This document shows positions 39,231-47,104 of a DNA stretch of 64,000 bases, piece after piece. The notes beneath the pieces were generated by a model, which did not search any database, was not told the origin of the DNA, and saw nothing but the letters and a program-made list of their open reading frames with translations. The position numbers and the translations under genes were made by a program. The stretch comes from Massilia sp. Root133 (lineage in GTDB: Bacteria > Pseudomonadota > Gammaproteobacteria > Burkholderiales > Burkholderiaceae_D), in assembly GCF_001426525.1 (NCBI RefSeq), contig NZ_LMEW01000001.1, positions 500,978 through 564,977 on the forward strand, written 5' to 3'. The stretch's first letter is position 1. The number at the start of each line of letters is the position of its first letter.

Positions 39231-40082
39231 TCAGGACCGTGCCTGCTGGCGTGCCCGAGCGGGCGTGATGCCGTACGCGGCCGCGAAACAGGCCGTCATG
39301 TGACTCTGGCTGTTGAACCCGCATTGCGCCGCAACACGGGCGATCGAGAAGCTGGTCCGGGTCAGTAATTCATGCACCCGTTCGAGGCGTAAACGCAACA
39401 CATAGCGGTGCGGCGTCATCCCCATCGCTTCCTGGAAGATGCGGCGGAAGTGCGATTCCGACACACCCGCGCGCTCGGCCAGTTCGGCATTGGACAGCTC
39501 GCTCGACAGGTTCTGGCCGATCCATTCCAGCACGCCCTGCAGGCGGCCCAGCTGGAGGGCGTCCGGGGGAAGGTGGCGGCCCGTCTTGCCTTCCAGCACG
39601 CGGCACGCCTGCTCGATCATCAGGGAACAGGCCCGCTCCACGAAGCCCGTGTTCGGCGTGCTGGTGCGGGACACTTCCGCCAGCAGCTGCTGGGCGGCCG
39701 CATGCACGAGCGGGTCGGAGAACATGGGCGACTTGGCGCGCGCGGCGAGCAGGCGCTGCAGGTGGCGCACCATCTCGTGCTCCGGGTCGAGGAAGTGGAA
39801 CATCGCCATGTCGATCGCACCGAAGAACGACCAGCGGCTCGCGAAGCCGGGCTGGAACACGGTCGCGGCGCCGGCCAGGAAATCGAACGAGCGGCCCGGA
39901 CTGCGCCCGGCCGTGGCGCGCGCGCCGCCGAGGTGGCAGGCCAGCACCATCGAATCGAGCGGCGGGACTTCGCAGCCGCCCAGCTGGAAGATGTAGCGCT
40001 CCGCGCGCAGCGGCACGCCGCCGATCTCCACGCTGGTGACCGGCTCGCCCAATGCATTGCTGATCCTGTCCCAAGTGTGCAC
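39231..40082 (-). CDS. AraC-family transcriptional regulator
   Basis: A 283-residue regulator starting at GTG (complement of 40080-40082) with GAGG 4 nt upstream. The N-terminal cupin-like domain (~1-160) is followed by the HTH pair at ~185-280 (NAELAERAGVSESHFRRIFQEAMGMTPHRYV, split here by function: first HTH LAERAGVSESHF, second IARVAAQCGFNSQSHMTACF). It is divergent from the C39 peptidase operon, 208 bp apart, so direct control of that operon is likely. Confidence 0.87.
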   Translation of the reverse strand: MHTWDRISNALGEPVTSVEIGGVPLRAERYIFQLGGCEVPPLDSMVLACHLGGARATAGRSPGRSFDFLAGAATVFQPGFASRWSFFGAIDMAMFHFLDPEHEMVRHLQRLLAARAKSPMFSDPLVHAAAQQLLAEVSRTSTPNTGFVERACSLMIEQACRVLEGKTGRHLPPDALQLGRLQGVLEWIGQNLSSELSNAELAERAGVSESHFRRIFQEAMGMTPHRYVLRLRLERVHELLTRTSFSIARVAAQCGFNSQSHMTACFAAAYGITPARARQQARS

Positions 40083-40109
40083 GATGCCTCAATGAATGAG
40101 CGGTTTTTT

Positions 40110-40130
40110 ATAAAAACGATAGCGTTTTAT
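40110..40130. promoter_or_regulatory. AT-rich inverted repeat in the AraC/C39 divergent region
   Basis: AAAACG (40113-40118) and CGTTTT (40123-40128) around ATAG, with flanking ATA/TAT extension. It lies 28 bp upstream of the regulator start and 160 bp upstream of the peptidase gene. Candidate binding site of the adjacent regulator. Confidence 0.4.
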
Positions 40131-40290
40131 AACATCCGTCAGCCGTGGCTGCATCCAAAATATAGAAAAAGTGCAATAAACGTGGCCAAAACACCACGTT
40201 GGGATGCATGAAAAATCCGCCATCCGGGCGCCATGAACGCGCACGGAGCCGGGCCACAAGGGGCCGCATGAAGCGCCCCAGGGAGACATC

Positions 40291-41052
40291 ATGTACACAT
40301 TCCTGCTGGGGATCCTCGCGGTCCTCGTGGGCGGCGGCGGCGTGCTTGCCAGGCACGACGTGCAGGACCGTCCGCTCGACCATTTCGACCTGCCGACGAC
40401 CATGTCCGTGGCCGCGGCCGGGATTCCGAACGTGTCGATGGAGCCGTTCTCCGAGCTCAAGTACAAGAACATCGTCCACCAGGCCTACGACTACAGCTGC
40501 GGCTCCGCGGCGCTCGTCACGATCCTCAAGTACCACCTGGGCATCGACGTCACCGAGCAGCAGTCGATGGAAGGGATGATGGCCTTCGGCGAGAAGGACA
40601 AGATCATCGAGCGGCGCGGCTTTTCCCTGCTCGACATGAAGCGCTACCTCGCCTCGATCGACGTGCAGAGCGCGGGCTTCCACGCCGAGATGGCGGACCT
40701 GCTCACGCTCGATGCGCCGGGCATCGTGCCGATCGACTACGCCGGCTTCAAGCACTTCGTCGTGCTGCGCGGCGTGCGCGGCGGCCTCGTGTTCCTGGCC
40801 GACCCGTCGGCCGGCAACATCACGTTCTCGGTCGAGGAATTCGCCACGCTGTGGGACCGCAACACGCTGTTCATCGCCTATCCGCCGAAGAACCATCCGC
40901 CCGCGTTGAAGCTCGCGCTGGCCGACGACGAACTGGGCGTGGTCGACATGGACCGCATCCGCGACCGCGGCCTGCAGCGCCCCATCGACACGCAGGTGGC
41001 GAACGAGCGCCTGCTCAACGGTTTCGGCGGCATCTCGATCCGCAAACACTAG
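40291..41052 (+). CDS. Exported stand-alone C39-family cysteine peptidase (FilB-like)
   Basis: A 253-residue protein (ATG 40291, GGGAG upstream). Residues 1-20 form a hydrophobic signal or anchor. The C39 domain (~60-200) has all catalytic elements: oxyanion Gln six residues before the Cys in HQAYDYSCGSAAL, His in FKHFVVLRGV, and Asp in FLADPSAGN. In bacteriocin ABC exporters this domain cuts leaders after a double-glycine motif; here it is not fused to a transporter and should act in the periplasm. The neighbouring secreted paralogues carry a matching pro-motif and are obvious candidate substrates. Acinetobacter FilB is, as I recall, annotated the same way. Confidence 0.85.
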   Translation: MYTFLLGILAVLVGGGGVLARHDVQDRPLDHFDLPTTMSVAAAGIPNVSMEPFSELKYKNIVHQAYDYSCGSAALVTILKYHLGIDVTEQQSMEGMMAFGEKDKIIERRGFSLLDMKRYLASIDVQSAGFHAEMADLLTLDAPGIVPIDYAGFKHFVVLRGVRGGLVFLADPSAGNITFSVEEFATLWDRNTLFIAYPPKNHPPALKLALADDELGVVDMDRIRDRGLQRPIDTQVANERLLNGFGGISIRKH

Positions 41053-41072
41053 ACCCACCACGAAGGACCACC

Positions 41073-42083
41073 ATGAAGATTTCCACTATGTCGGCGTGCG
41101 CGCCGGCGCTGGCTTGCACCCTCCTGCTCGCCCAGGTGCCGGCGCAGGCCCAGGACACGGCGACCTCGGAAGCCGTGCGCGACGCGCTGGCGAAGAAGGA
41201 GGGCGATGCCGACAACACGACGCTGCTGAAGGAAACGCTGACCGCGGTGGACAAGCAGTACTCGCTGATCCGCAAGGGCAAGGTGCAGCTGAACTACGAG
41301 CTGGGCTACACCTACATCGGCCAGGAAAAGATCAACACCGACCTGTCGTCCGGCACCGCCACGCTGTTCTCGATCGAGAACACGAACTCGCACACGATCA
41401 CCAACACGATCATGGCGGACTACGGCGTGCGCAACAACCTGACCGCCAACCTCACGCTGCCCCTGATCAGCCGCTACTCCGATTCCGGCGGTTTCTCGGG
41501 CGTCTCGCACACGATCGGCGACGTGGGCCTGGGCGTGCGCTGGCAGCCGCAGGAGGTCAAGCGCGACGAGGTCGCGTACACGCTCACGGGCAACGTGCGC
41601 CTCGCGACGGGCACCAGTCCGTACAAGGTCGACGTGCAGAAGGGCGTGGCCACCGGCTCCGGCGTCAACACCTTCAACATCGGCGCCAACATGACGCGCA
41701 TCGTCGATCCGGTCGCGCTGTTCGGCTCCTTCAACGTGGGCTACAGCCTCGCCGCGAAACACCTGAGCCAGCAGATGTACGGCGCCACGCTGCGCGAAGT
41801 GAAGCCGGGCGCCAGCTTCGGCTTCGGCCTCGGCTTCGCGTACGCGCTGTCGTACAAGATCACGACGTCGTTCTCGTTCCAGGAATCGATCCAGGCCCGC
41901 TCCACGCTCACCTTCGACAATGGCAACAAGGCACAGACGCAGACGCAGAGCGCGGGCATTCTGGCGATCGGCGCGGGCTATCGCATGTCGCCCAAGACCA
42001 CCGTCAACGTGACGGTCGGCGCCGGACTCACGGCGGCCGCGCCGAACCTGTCGCTCACCATGAGCCTGCCGTTGTCGCTGTGA
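41073..42083 (+). CDS. Outer-membrane beta-barrel, 'transporter' family (FilC-like)
   Basis: A 336-residue protein. Signal peptide ~1-26 (QVPAQAQ), a short helical charged stretch (~28-65), then regular amphipathic strands to the end (QLNYELGYTYIG, NNLTANLTLPLISRYS, VGLGVRWQPQ, LSLTMSLPLSL). This fits the 'meta-pathway phenol degradation'-type barrel family. It starts 20 bp after the peptidase gene and is followed within 10 bp by a FadL-like barrel. In a Fil-like system it would be the outer-membrane export or anchoring component; that role is inferred. Confidence 0.7.
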   Translation: MKISTMSACAPALACTLLLAQVPAQAQDTATSEAVRDALAKKEGDADNTTLLKETLTAVDKQYSLIRKGKVQLNYELGYTYIGQEKINTDLSSGTATLFSIENTNSHTITNTIMADYGVRNNLTANLTLPLISRYSDSGGFSGVSHTIGDVGLGVRWQPQEVKRDEVAYTLTGNVRLATGTSPYKVDVQKGVATGSGVNTFNIGANMTRIVDPVALFGSFNVGYSLAAKHLSQQMYGATLREVKPGASFGFGLGFAYALSYKITTSFSFQESIQARSTLTFDNGNKAQTQTQSAGILAIGAGYRMSPKTTVNVTVGAGLTAAAPNLSLTMSLPLSL

Positions 42084-42093
42084 GGCCGTGCCC

Positions 42094-43707
42094 ATGAACG
42101 CCGCGCCGTCACCGATCGTTCTGCTCGCCGCGGCCGGCCTGGCCATGGCGCTGGCGCCGGTCGCCCATGCCGGCGTCACCGACAACCTCGTCACGAGCCC
42201 CACCGCGATGGCGATGGGGAATGCGGTGACGGCCGATCCGCCCGGGATCGAGTCGATCCACTTCAACCCGGCCGGCCTCGCGCGCCTGGAAGGCACGCAT
42301 CACATCGATTCCGTGTTCGTGGCGACGATCCGCAACCCGAACCGGTTCGTGTCAGCGCCCGACCTCGACATCGGCGGCTTCAAGGACGATCCGATCAACG
42401 GCAAGTCGAGCGGCCCGGTGCGCCAGGCCCTCTACATTCCGTTCTACGGCGTCCCCAAGGCGCGCCTGCCGGGCGTGCTGGTGCCGAGCATGGGCATGTC
42501 GTACAACGCGCCCGGTTCGCGCTGGACGTTCGGCACGAACGTCTACCTGGCGGCCGCGATGAGTATCGACCGCACCAAGGACCCGGACGATCCCGCCCGC
42601 TTCGACGGCCGCCTCGTGCAGCTGCAGCGGCTCGTGTACCTGTCGCCGGCGGCCGCGTACAAGGTGTCGGACACGCTGAAGATCGGCATCTCGGTGCCGA
42701 TCGCGTATTCCGCGTTCGCCATCAACACCGACTTCCGCGCGCCCAACAAGCTGCTCGGCACCGTCGGCCAGCTGCAGAAGGCCGTCTGCCCGGACGGCAA
42801 CGGCACCGTGATCGACACGCTGACGTTCGGCCTGTGCGGCGGCGGTCCGGAAGGCATGGTCAACCCGTTCAAGCGCGCCGCGAACATCGACTTCGACCTG
42901 CGTGCGTCGTTCGACCCGACGGTCAACATCGGTGTGCTGTGGGAACCGAAAAAATGGTTCGCGCTGGGCCTCGTGTACCAGGGCGGCGCGCGCACGACCT
43001 ACACCGGTTCGTACACGTTCCACAGCGACCCGATGCTGCGCAGCTTCGTGCGCGGCCTGAATTCGAGCCTGCTCGGACCGATCGTCGGCGCCGTCACCGG
43101 CATGCCGCAGGACATACCCGAATACCAGTCGGGGAACATGACGGCGCAGATCCCGTTCCCGTGGCGCGTGCAGGCCGGCATGAAGCTGATGCTGACGGAT
43201 TACGTGCAGGTGAACGCGGACGTCAGCTACGCCGACTGGTCCCAGTGGAACGAGCTGACGTTCCAGTTCGACCGCAGCGTCAAGCTGCTCGAGATGGCGC
43301 GCCTGTTCGGCTATGCGAATTCGAGCCAGGCCACGTTCAAGATGGGTTTCAGGAGCGTCGTCAACTACAGCTTCGGTACGCAGCTGAACCTGACGAAGAA
43401 GCTCGCCCTGCGTTTCGGCTACGAGCCGCGCAAGAGCTCCATCCCGGGCAACCAGATGAGTCTTCTCGCGCCGCTGCCGGACACGAAGCTCAGGAGCGTC
43501 GGCCTGCGCTACCGCTTCGACGACGGCGGGGAACTCAACCTGACGGGCAGCTACATGAAGGGGACGTACGACATCCCCGCGCGCAGCGACTGCAATCTGA
43601 ATTGCGACAATTTCTTCAACCTGATCTACAACCCTTACGCGGCCACCAACGTGTCCGGCAGCCTGATCGTGAAATACGCGGGCGCCTCGTACACGCGGCC
43701 GTTCTGA
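42094..43707 (+). CDS. FadL-like outer-membrane protein
   Basis: A 537-residue barrel starting at ATG 42094 with GAGG 8 nt before it (a GTG at 42088 is less likely). Signal peptide ~1-26 (LAPVAHA-G). The FadL/OmpP1 N-terminal pattern TSPTAMAMGNAVTADPPG..SIHFNPAGLA is present, where FadL has the NPAG hatch motif. The C-terminus ends in Phe, typical of barrels. FadL proteins bind hydrophobic ligands; in this cluster it may instead serve export or anchoring. Cys residues near 235-250 (VCPDG, LCGGG) are unusual for the family. Confidence 0.75.
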   Translation: MNAAPSPIVLLAAAGLAMALAPVAHAGVTDNLVTSPTAMAMGNAVTADPPGIESIHFNPAGLARLEGTHHIDSVFVATIRNPNRFVSAPDLDIGGFKDDPINGKSSGPVRQALYIPFYGVPKARLPGVLVPSMGMSYNAPGSRWTFGTNVYLAAAMSIDRTKDPDDPARFDGRLVQLQRLVYLSPAAAYKVSDTLKIGISVPIAYSAFAINTDFRAPNKLLGTVGQLQKAVCPDGNGTVIDTLTFGLCGGGPEGMVNPFKRAANIDFDLRASFDPTVNIGVLWEPKKWFALGLVYQGGARTTYTGSYTFHSDPMLRSFVRGLNSSLLGPIVGAVTGMPQDIPEYQSGNMTAQIPFPWRVQAGMKLMLTDYVQVNADVSYADWSQWNELTFQFDRSVKLLEMARLFGYANSSQATFKMGFRSVVNYSFGTQLNLTKKLALRFGYEPRKSSIPGNQMSLLAPLPDTKLRSVGLRYRFDDGGELNLTGSYMKGTYDIPARSDCNLNCDNFFNLIYNPYAATNVSGSLIVKYAGASYTRPF

Positions 43708-43719
43708 CTGGAGACGACG

Positions 43720-44274
43720 ATGTTGCGAACGATGTGGATGACGATGGCGCTCGGTGCGGGCGTGGGCCTGGCCGCGGGCGCGCACGCGGAGGGCATGACC
43801 GGCGTGTCCCCCGCCAAGCAGGCGCTCGTGCAGCGCGTGCTGGACAAGATGGGACTGGAATCCGTCGGCCTGCAGATGCTGCAGGCACCCGTGGCCGACA
43901 TGCTGCGGCAGTCGCGCGTGGTGGTGCAGAGCCGCGTCCCGGCCGACAAGCAGGACGCGACGATGAAGGACATCACGGCGGAGGCGACGACGTTCGTCGA
44001 GCAGGAATCCGCGGGCCTGCGCACGAGCACGCGCGCGATCGTGCAGTCCAGCGTGGCGCCGCTGCTCGCGCAGAAGTTCAGCGAGGAGGAGCTGAAACAG
44101 CTGGCGGGCATCCTCGAATCGCCCGTGCTGGCGAAGTTCGAGAGCGTCGTGCCGGAGATGAAGAAGGCCGTCGGCGACAACGTGGCCAAGGCCAACGCGG
44201 CGCAGATCCAGCCGAAGATGACGGCGCTGCAGAACCGCGTGGGCCTGAAGCTGCGCGCGGCCGTCGGGCAGTGA
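43720..44274 (+). CDS. DUF2059-like exported helical protein
   Basis: A 184-residue protein with GGAG before the ATG. Signal peptide ~1-23 (AAGAHA-E). The mature part is helical with the DUF2059-like pattern LVQRVLDKMGL... and FSEEELKQLAGILESPVLAKFESVVPEM near the C-terminus. The family is periplasmic and of unknown function. It lies between the FadL-like gene and the c-di-GMP-type membrane protein in the same operon, so it is probably an assembly or chaperone-like part. Confidence 0.65.
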   Translation: MLRTMWMTMALGAGVGLAAGAHAEGMTGVSPAKQALVQRVLDKMGLESVGLQMLQAPVADMLRQSRVVVQSRVPADKQDATMKDITAEATTFVEQESAGLRTSTRAIVQSSVAPLLAQKFSEEELKQLAGILESPVLAKFESVVPEMKKAVGDNVAKANAAQIQPKMTALQNRVGLKLRAAVGQ

Positions 44275-44298
44275 TGACCACACCATGAGGAGGCGGGG

Positions 44299-45093
44299 AT
44301 GAGCGACTGGATGACACGCAGTACCAACAGGTCCCGGCTGGGCCAGATCCTGATCGAGAAGAAGCTGATCTCGCAGGACCAGCTGGACGCGGCAATCCGC
44401 GCGCAGGAACAGAGCGGACGCCGGCTGGGCGAGATCCTGGCCGACATGAAGCTGATCACGCAGGCGCAGGTGCGCGGCGCCGTGCGGCGCCAGCGCAGCC
44501 TGCGCATGGCGGCGGCGCTGGCGACCGCATTGCTCGGGCCTTTGCACGCCTACGCGGCGGTGGCGGCGGCGCCGGCGGCGGCCGTCTCCACGCGCCAGGG
44601 CGGCGAAAGCGGGCGCGAATTCGGCCGCGGATTGCGTGCGCTGTCGGATGAGGAACTGGGGGAGGTGACGGCCCAGGGACGCAAGGAGGATCCACTGAGT
44701 GATGCGCTGCGCGACCAGGCCCGCCAGGCGGAACTGCGCCTGATCGCCATGGCGGCGCAGGGCGGCCAGCATGGGGTGCAGACCGCCGTGCAGCACGCGC
44801 TGCCGGACGACGGCGTGCGCGTGCTGGGCGAACTGGCGACGGTGTTCAATCCGCTCGCGCTGCTGCTGTCGGCCGACACGACGGTGCGCGACGTCAGCTA
44901 CGACCCGGGCAATTCGCACGCGACCGTGAACAAGGACGGCTCCATCACCTTGCGCCTGCCCAGCACGATCGGCGAGATCAGCTTCCGCAACATCCGCGTG
45001 GGCAGCCATCCGGGGCCGACGTTCGGCAGCATCGAGATTCACGACATCGATTTGCGGGGGACGACGATCAGCGTGAAGCCGCTGGGTCGTTGA
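44299..45093 (+). CDS. Membrane protein with tandem MshEN-type motif and a FilA-like pro-motif
   Basis: A 264-residue protein with a strong RBS (GAGGAGG). Residues 13-36 and 42-65 are two 24-residue copies of RLGxxLxxxxxIxxxxLxxAxxxQ, separated by five residues, the layout of the c-di-GMP-binding MshEN domain (MshE/PilB/GspE N-terminal region). No ATPase domain follows. Residues ~69-92 are a membrane segment. The periplasmic part begins with LRALSDEELGEVTAQG (~112-127), a fifth version of the pro-motif of the secreted paralogues, then a beta-rich domain ending ISVKPLGR. I infer an inner-membrane protein that senses c-di-GMP inside and acts on the surface system outside. Confidence 0.7.
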   Translation: MSDWMTRSTNRSRLGQILIEKKLISQDQLDAAIRAQEQSGRRLGEILADMKLITQAQVRGAVRRQRSLRMAAALATALLGPLHAYAAVAAAPAAAVSTRQGGESGREFGRGLRALSDEELGEVTAQGRKEDPLSDALRDQARQAELRLIAMAAQGGQHGVQTAVQHALPDDGVRVLGELATVFNPLALLLSADTTVRDVSYDPGNSHATVNKDGSITLRLPSTIGEISFRNIRVGSHPGPTFGSIEIHDIDLRGTTISVKPLGR

Positions 45094-45100
45094 CCCATAA

Positions 45101-45128
45101 ACGTCGCCCCGCCTGCGCGGGGGCGACG
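45101..45128. terminator. Hairpin between convergent operons
   Basis: CGTCGCCCCGC / GCGGGGGCGACG with one bulged G and a CTGC loop, in the 42-bp gap between the surface cluster (plus) and the flagellar locus (minus). The T-tracts are poor, so it is an imperfect bidirectional terminator. Confidence 0.45.
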
Positions 45129-45135
45129 GTGGTTG

Positions 45136-46176
45136 TTAGCGGAGCCCGAGCAGCGCGAGGACGCGATCCCGGCTGACGCCGACGAGCGCCGACGTCAGGG
45201 CGATCAGCGACTCGTAGTCCGTGCTGGCGGCGACCTTGCCGAAGTCGTCGACCGCGATCGTCATGTCGGGCGGCGGCGTCGCGGCATCCGACACCTGGGC
45301 GCTGGCAGCCTGCAGGGCGGCGCTGGCGGCGGCCTGCGAACGGTGCACGCGTTCCAGCGCCTGCACCACTTCGCGCAGGCTCTGGCGCAGCGCGTCGGCA
45401 TTGCCGGTTTCCGTGCCCACGTTCCACAGCTGGGGTGCCAGGTTCGCCGGCAGTTCTTCGGTGGTCACGCGGCCGCGGCCGCTCACGGCGATGCTGTCCT
45501 TGACGGACGACCAGTTCGATTCCGGCGTCGAGAACACGAGTTCCCCGTTCTCGTCCAGGCTCGCATGCACGCCCATCGGGGCGAGGGCGCGGTCGAGGGC
45601 GCGGGCGACTTCCTGGTTCGACTGGTCCGGCTCGATGTTGACGCCCATCTGCGGGCCGCCGGCGCTGCCGACCGAGAACGAGATGTTCAGCGGCGCGCTC
45701 TGCTTGATGCTGGCGATGTCGAGACCGCGGATACGGAAGCGCTGCGTGGCCGGCTTCGTCGAATAATTCAGGTTGTTGTCGACGCTGCCGCCGCCGGTCT
45801 TCTTGCGCTCGGCCAGCGTTTGCGCAAGCTGGCGCGCGTGGACTTCGAGCTGCAGGCGCGAACCGTTGCGGGTGCCGGCCAGCTTGGCCGTCAGCTCGCC
45901 CTTCAGCGCCTCGAGCTGGTTCGACACGCGTTCGAGGTAGTCGAGCGCCTGCTGGGCGCCCGCCACCTGGTCCTGCAGGCCGCTGGCGATCTTCGCCGCG
46001 CTGCCGTTGGCGCGCAGCGGCGCCGCGGATGCGGCGGAGGCCGCCGTCGTGGCGGCCGCCGTGTCGTCGACCGACCCGCTCGAGCGGGTCGGAACGAGGC
46101 GGGACGAGGCATTCGCCCGGGTGCCGAGTGTGCCACCGGTTCCGCCGGCGGTCGTGGGTCGTAATGTGGTATCCAT
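45136..46176 (-). CDS. Unknown flagellar-locus protein with flagellin_IN-like motif
   Basis: A 346-residue protein, last gene of the flgB-L operon, 5 bp after flgL. Residues 1-60 are Thr/Ser/Ala-rich and probably disordered; ~65-130 look like a coiled coil (QQALDYLERVSNQLEALKGELTAKL). Around 185-235 is a stretch like the flagellin hook IN motif (NQEVARALDRALAPMGVHA). There is no signal peptide, consistent with flagellar type III export. It could be a hook-filament accessory, a minor cap-like protein or a chaperone. I do not recognise a named family. Confidence 0.6.
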   Translation of the reverse strand: MDTTLRPTTAGGTGGTLGTRANASSRLVPTRSSGSVDDTAAATTAASAASAAPLRANGSAAKIASGLQDQVAGAQQALDYLERVSNQLEALKGELTAKLAGTRNGSRLQLEVHARQLAQTLAERKKTGGGSVDNNLNYSTKPATQRFRIRGLDIASIKQSAPLNISFSVGSAGGPQMGVNIEPDQSNQEVARALDRALAPMGVHASLDENGELVFSTPESNWSSVKDSIAVSGRGRVTTEELPANLAPQLWNVGTETGNADALRQSLREVVQALERVHRSQAAASAALQAASAQVSDAATPPPDMTIAVDDFGKVAASTDYESLIALTSALVGVSRDRVLALLGLR

Positions 46177-46181
46177 CGCCG

Positions 46182-47093
46182 TCAGAGCACCGAGAACAGG
46201 GACAGGGTGCCGATCTTGCTGTAGGCCTTGTAGCTGGCCTGGAGTGCCGTCTGGTAGCCGTTCAGCTCGATGGCCGCGGTACCGACGTCGAGCTGGCCGA
46301 TGTCGAGGATCGCCGTCTGGTTCGACAGGCTGACGTTCTCGTGGTTGGCGTCGATCGTCTTGAGGACGTTCTGCTGGCCGCCGATGACGGCGACCTTGCC
46401 GGTAACGAGATTCAGCGCATCGTCGAAGCCGTCCAGGTTGGCCTTCAGGATGGTGCGCACGGCGGGGTCGTTGGCGTTGACCGTGCTGCCCGACAGCGTG
46501 CTGATCGTCTGGTCGAGCTGGTTCAGCAGTTTTTCCAGCCCGCTGATGTTCTGGTTCGCCACCTGGGTGATGCCGTTGCCCACCACCACCAGCTGGTCAT
46601 TCGTGTTACCCGCATAGCTGTAGCGCGAACCGAGCGGGGCGGATGCATTGTAGGTGATCGGGGCCGTGCCGGTCTCGGTGCCGGAAAATACGTAGCGGCC
46701 TTCCTGGTCGACCGTGTTGGCCGAGTACATCAGGCTGTCGCGCAACGAGGTCAGCGGGCTGACCATGGCGTTCAAGTCCTGCGGGGTGTTCGAACCGTTC
46801 AGTGCCCACACGAGCAGGTCGCGGCCCGGGCCCATGTCGTTGACCATGTTCTGCAGGTAGCCTTCGTTCTTCGTGAGCCGTTCGTTGATCGCGGCGATGT
46901 TGTTGCGGTACTGCTTGATGCCGGCTTCTTCGCGCTTGAGGCGCGACAGGCGCACGCTGTCGACCGGATCGTCCGACGGCAGCTGGATGCGATTGCCGTT
47001 GGCCATCTGCTGCGTCACGTAGGTGATGCTCTCCTGGTTCAGCTCGAGCGACTGGGTCATCATCGCCTGGTATTGACTGGTGGCGATACGCAT
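46182..47093 (-). CDS. flgL: Flagellar hook-filament junction protein FlgL
   Basis: A 303-residue flagellin-like protein. N-terminal helix MRIATSQYQAMMTQSLELNQ and QMANGNRIQLPSDDPVDSVRLSRL (flagellin D0/D1-like), and a C-terminal LNGYQTALQASYKAYSKIGTLSLFSVL. AAGGAG lies 7 nt upstream. It joins the hook-associated ring to the filament. It is 11 bp after flgK. Length is similar to E. coli FlgL (317 aa). Confidence 0.93.
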   Translation of the reverse strand: MRIATSQYQAMMTQSLELNQESITYVTQQMANGNRIQLPSDDPVDSVRLSRLKREEAGIKQYRNNIAAINERLTKNEGYLQNMVNDMGPGRDLLVWALNGSNTPQDLNAMVSPLTSLRDSLMYSANTVDQEGRYVFSGTETGTAPITYNASAPLGSRYSYAGNTNDQLVVVGNGITQVANQNISGLEKLLNQLDQTISTLSGSTVNANDPAVRTILKANLDGFDDALNLVTGKVAVIGGQQNVLKTIDANHENVSLSNQTAILDIGQLDVGTAAIELNGYQTALQASYKAYSKIGTLSLFSVL

Positions 47094-47104
47094 GCTTTTC
47101 TCCT

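Noticed and set aside
42352..45042. 896-codon minus-strand ORF opposite the FadL-like and downstream genes
   Set aside because: It spans several real genes on the other strand, is rich in His/Arg/Ala, and has no recognisable domain.
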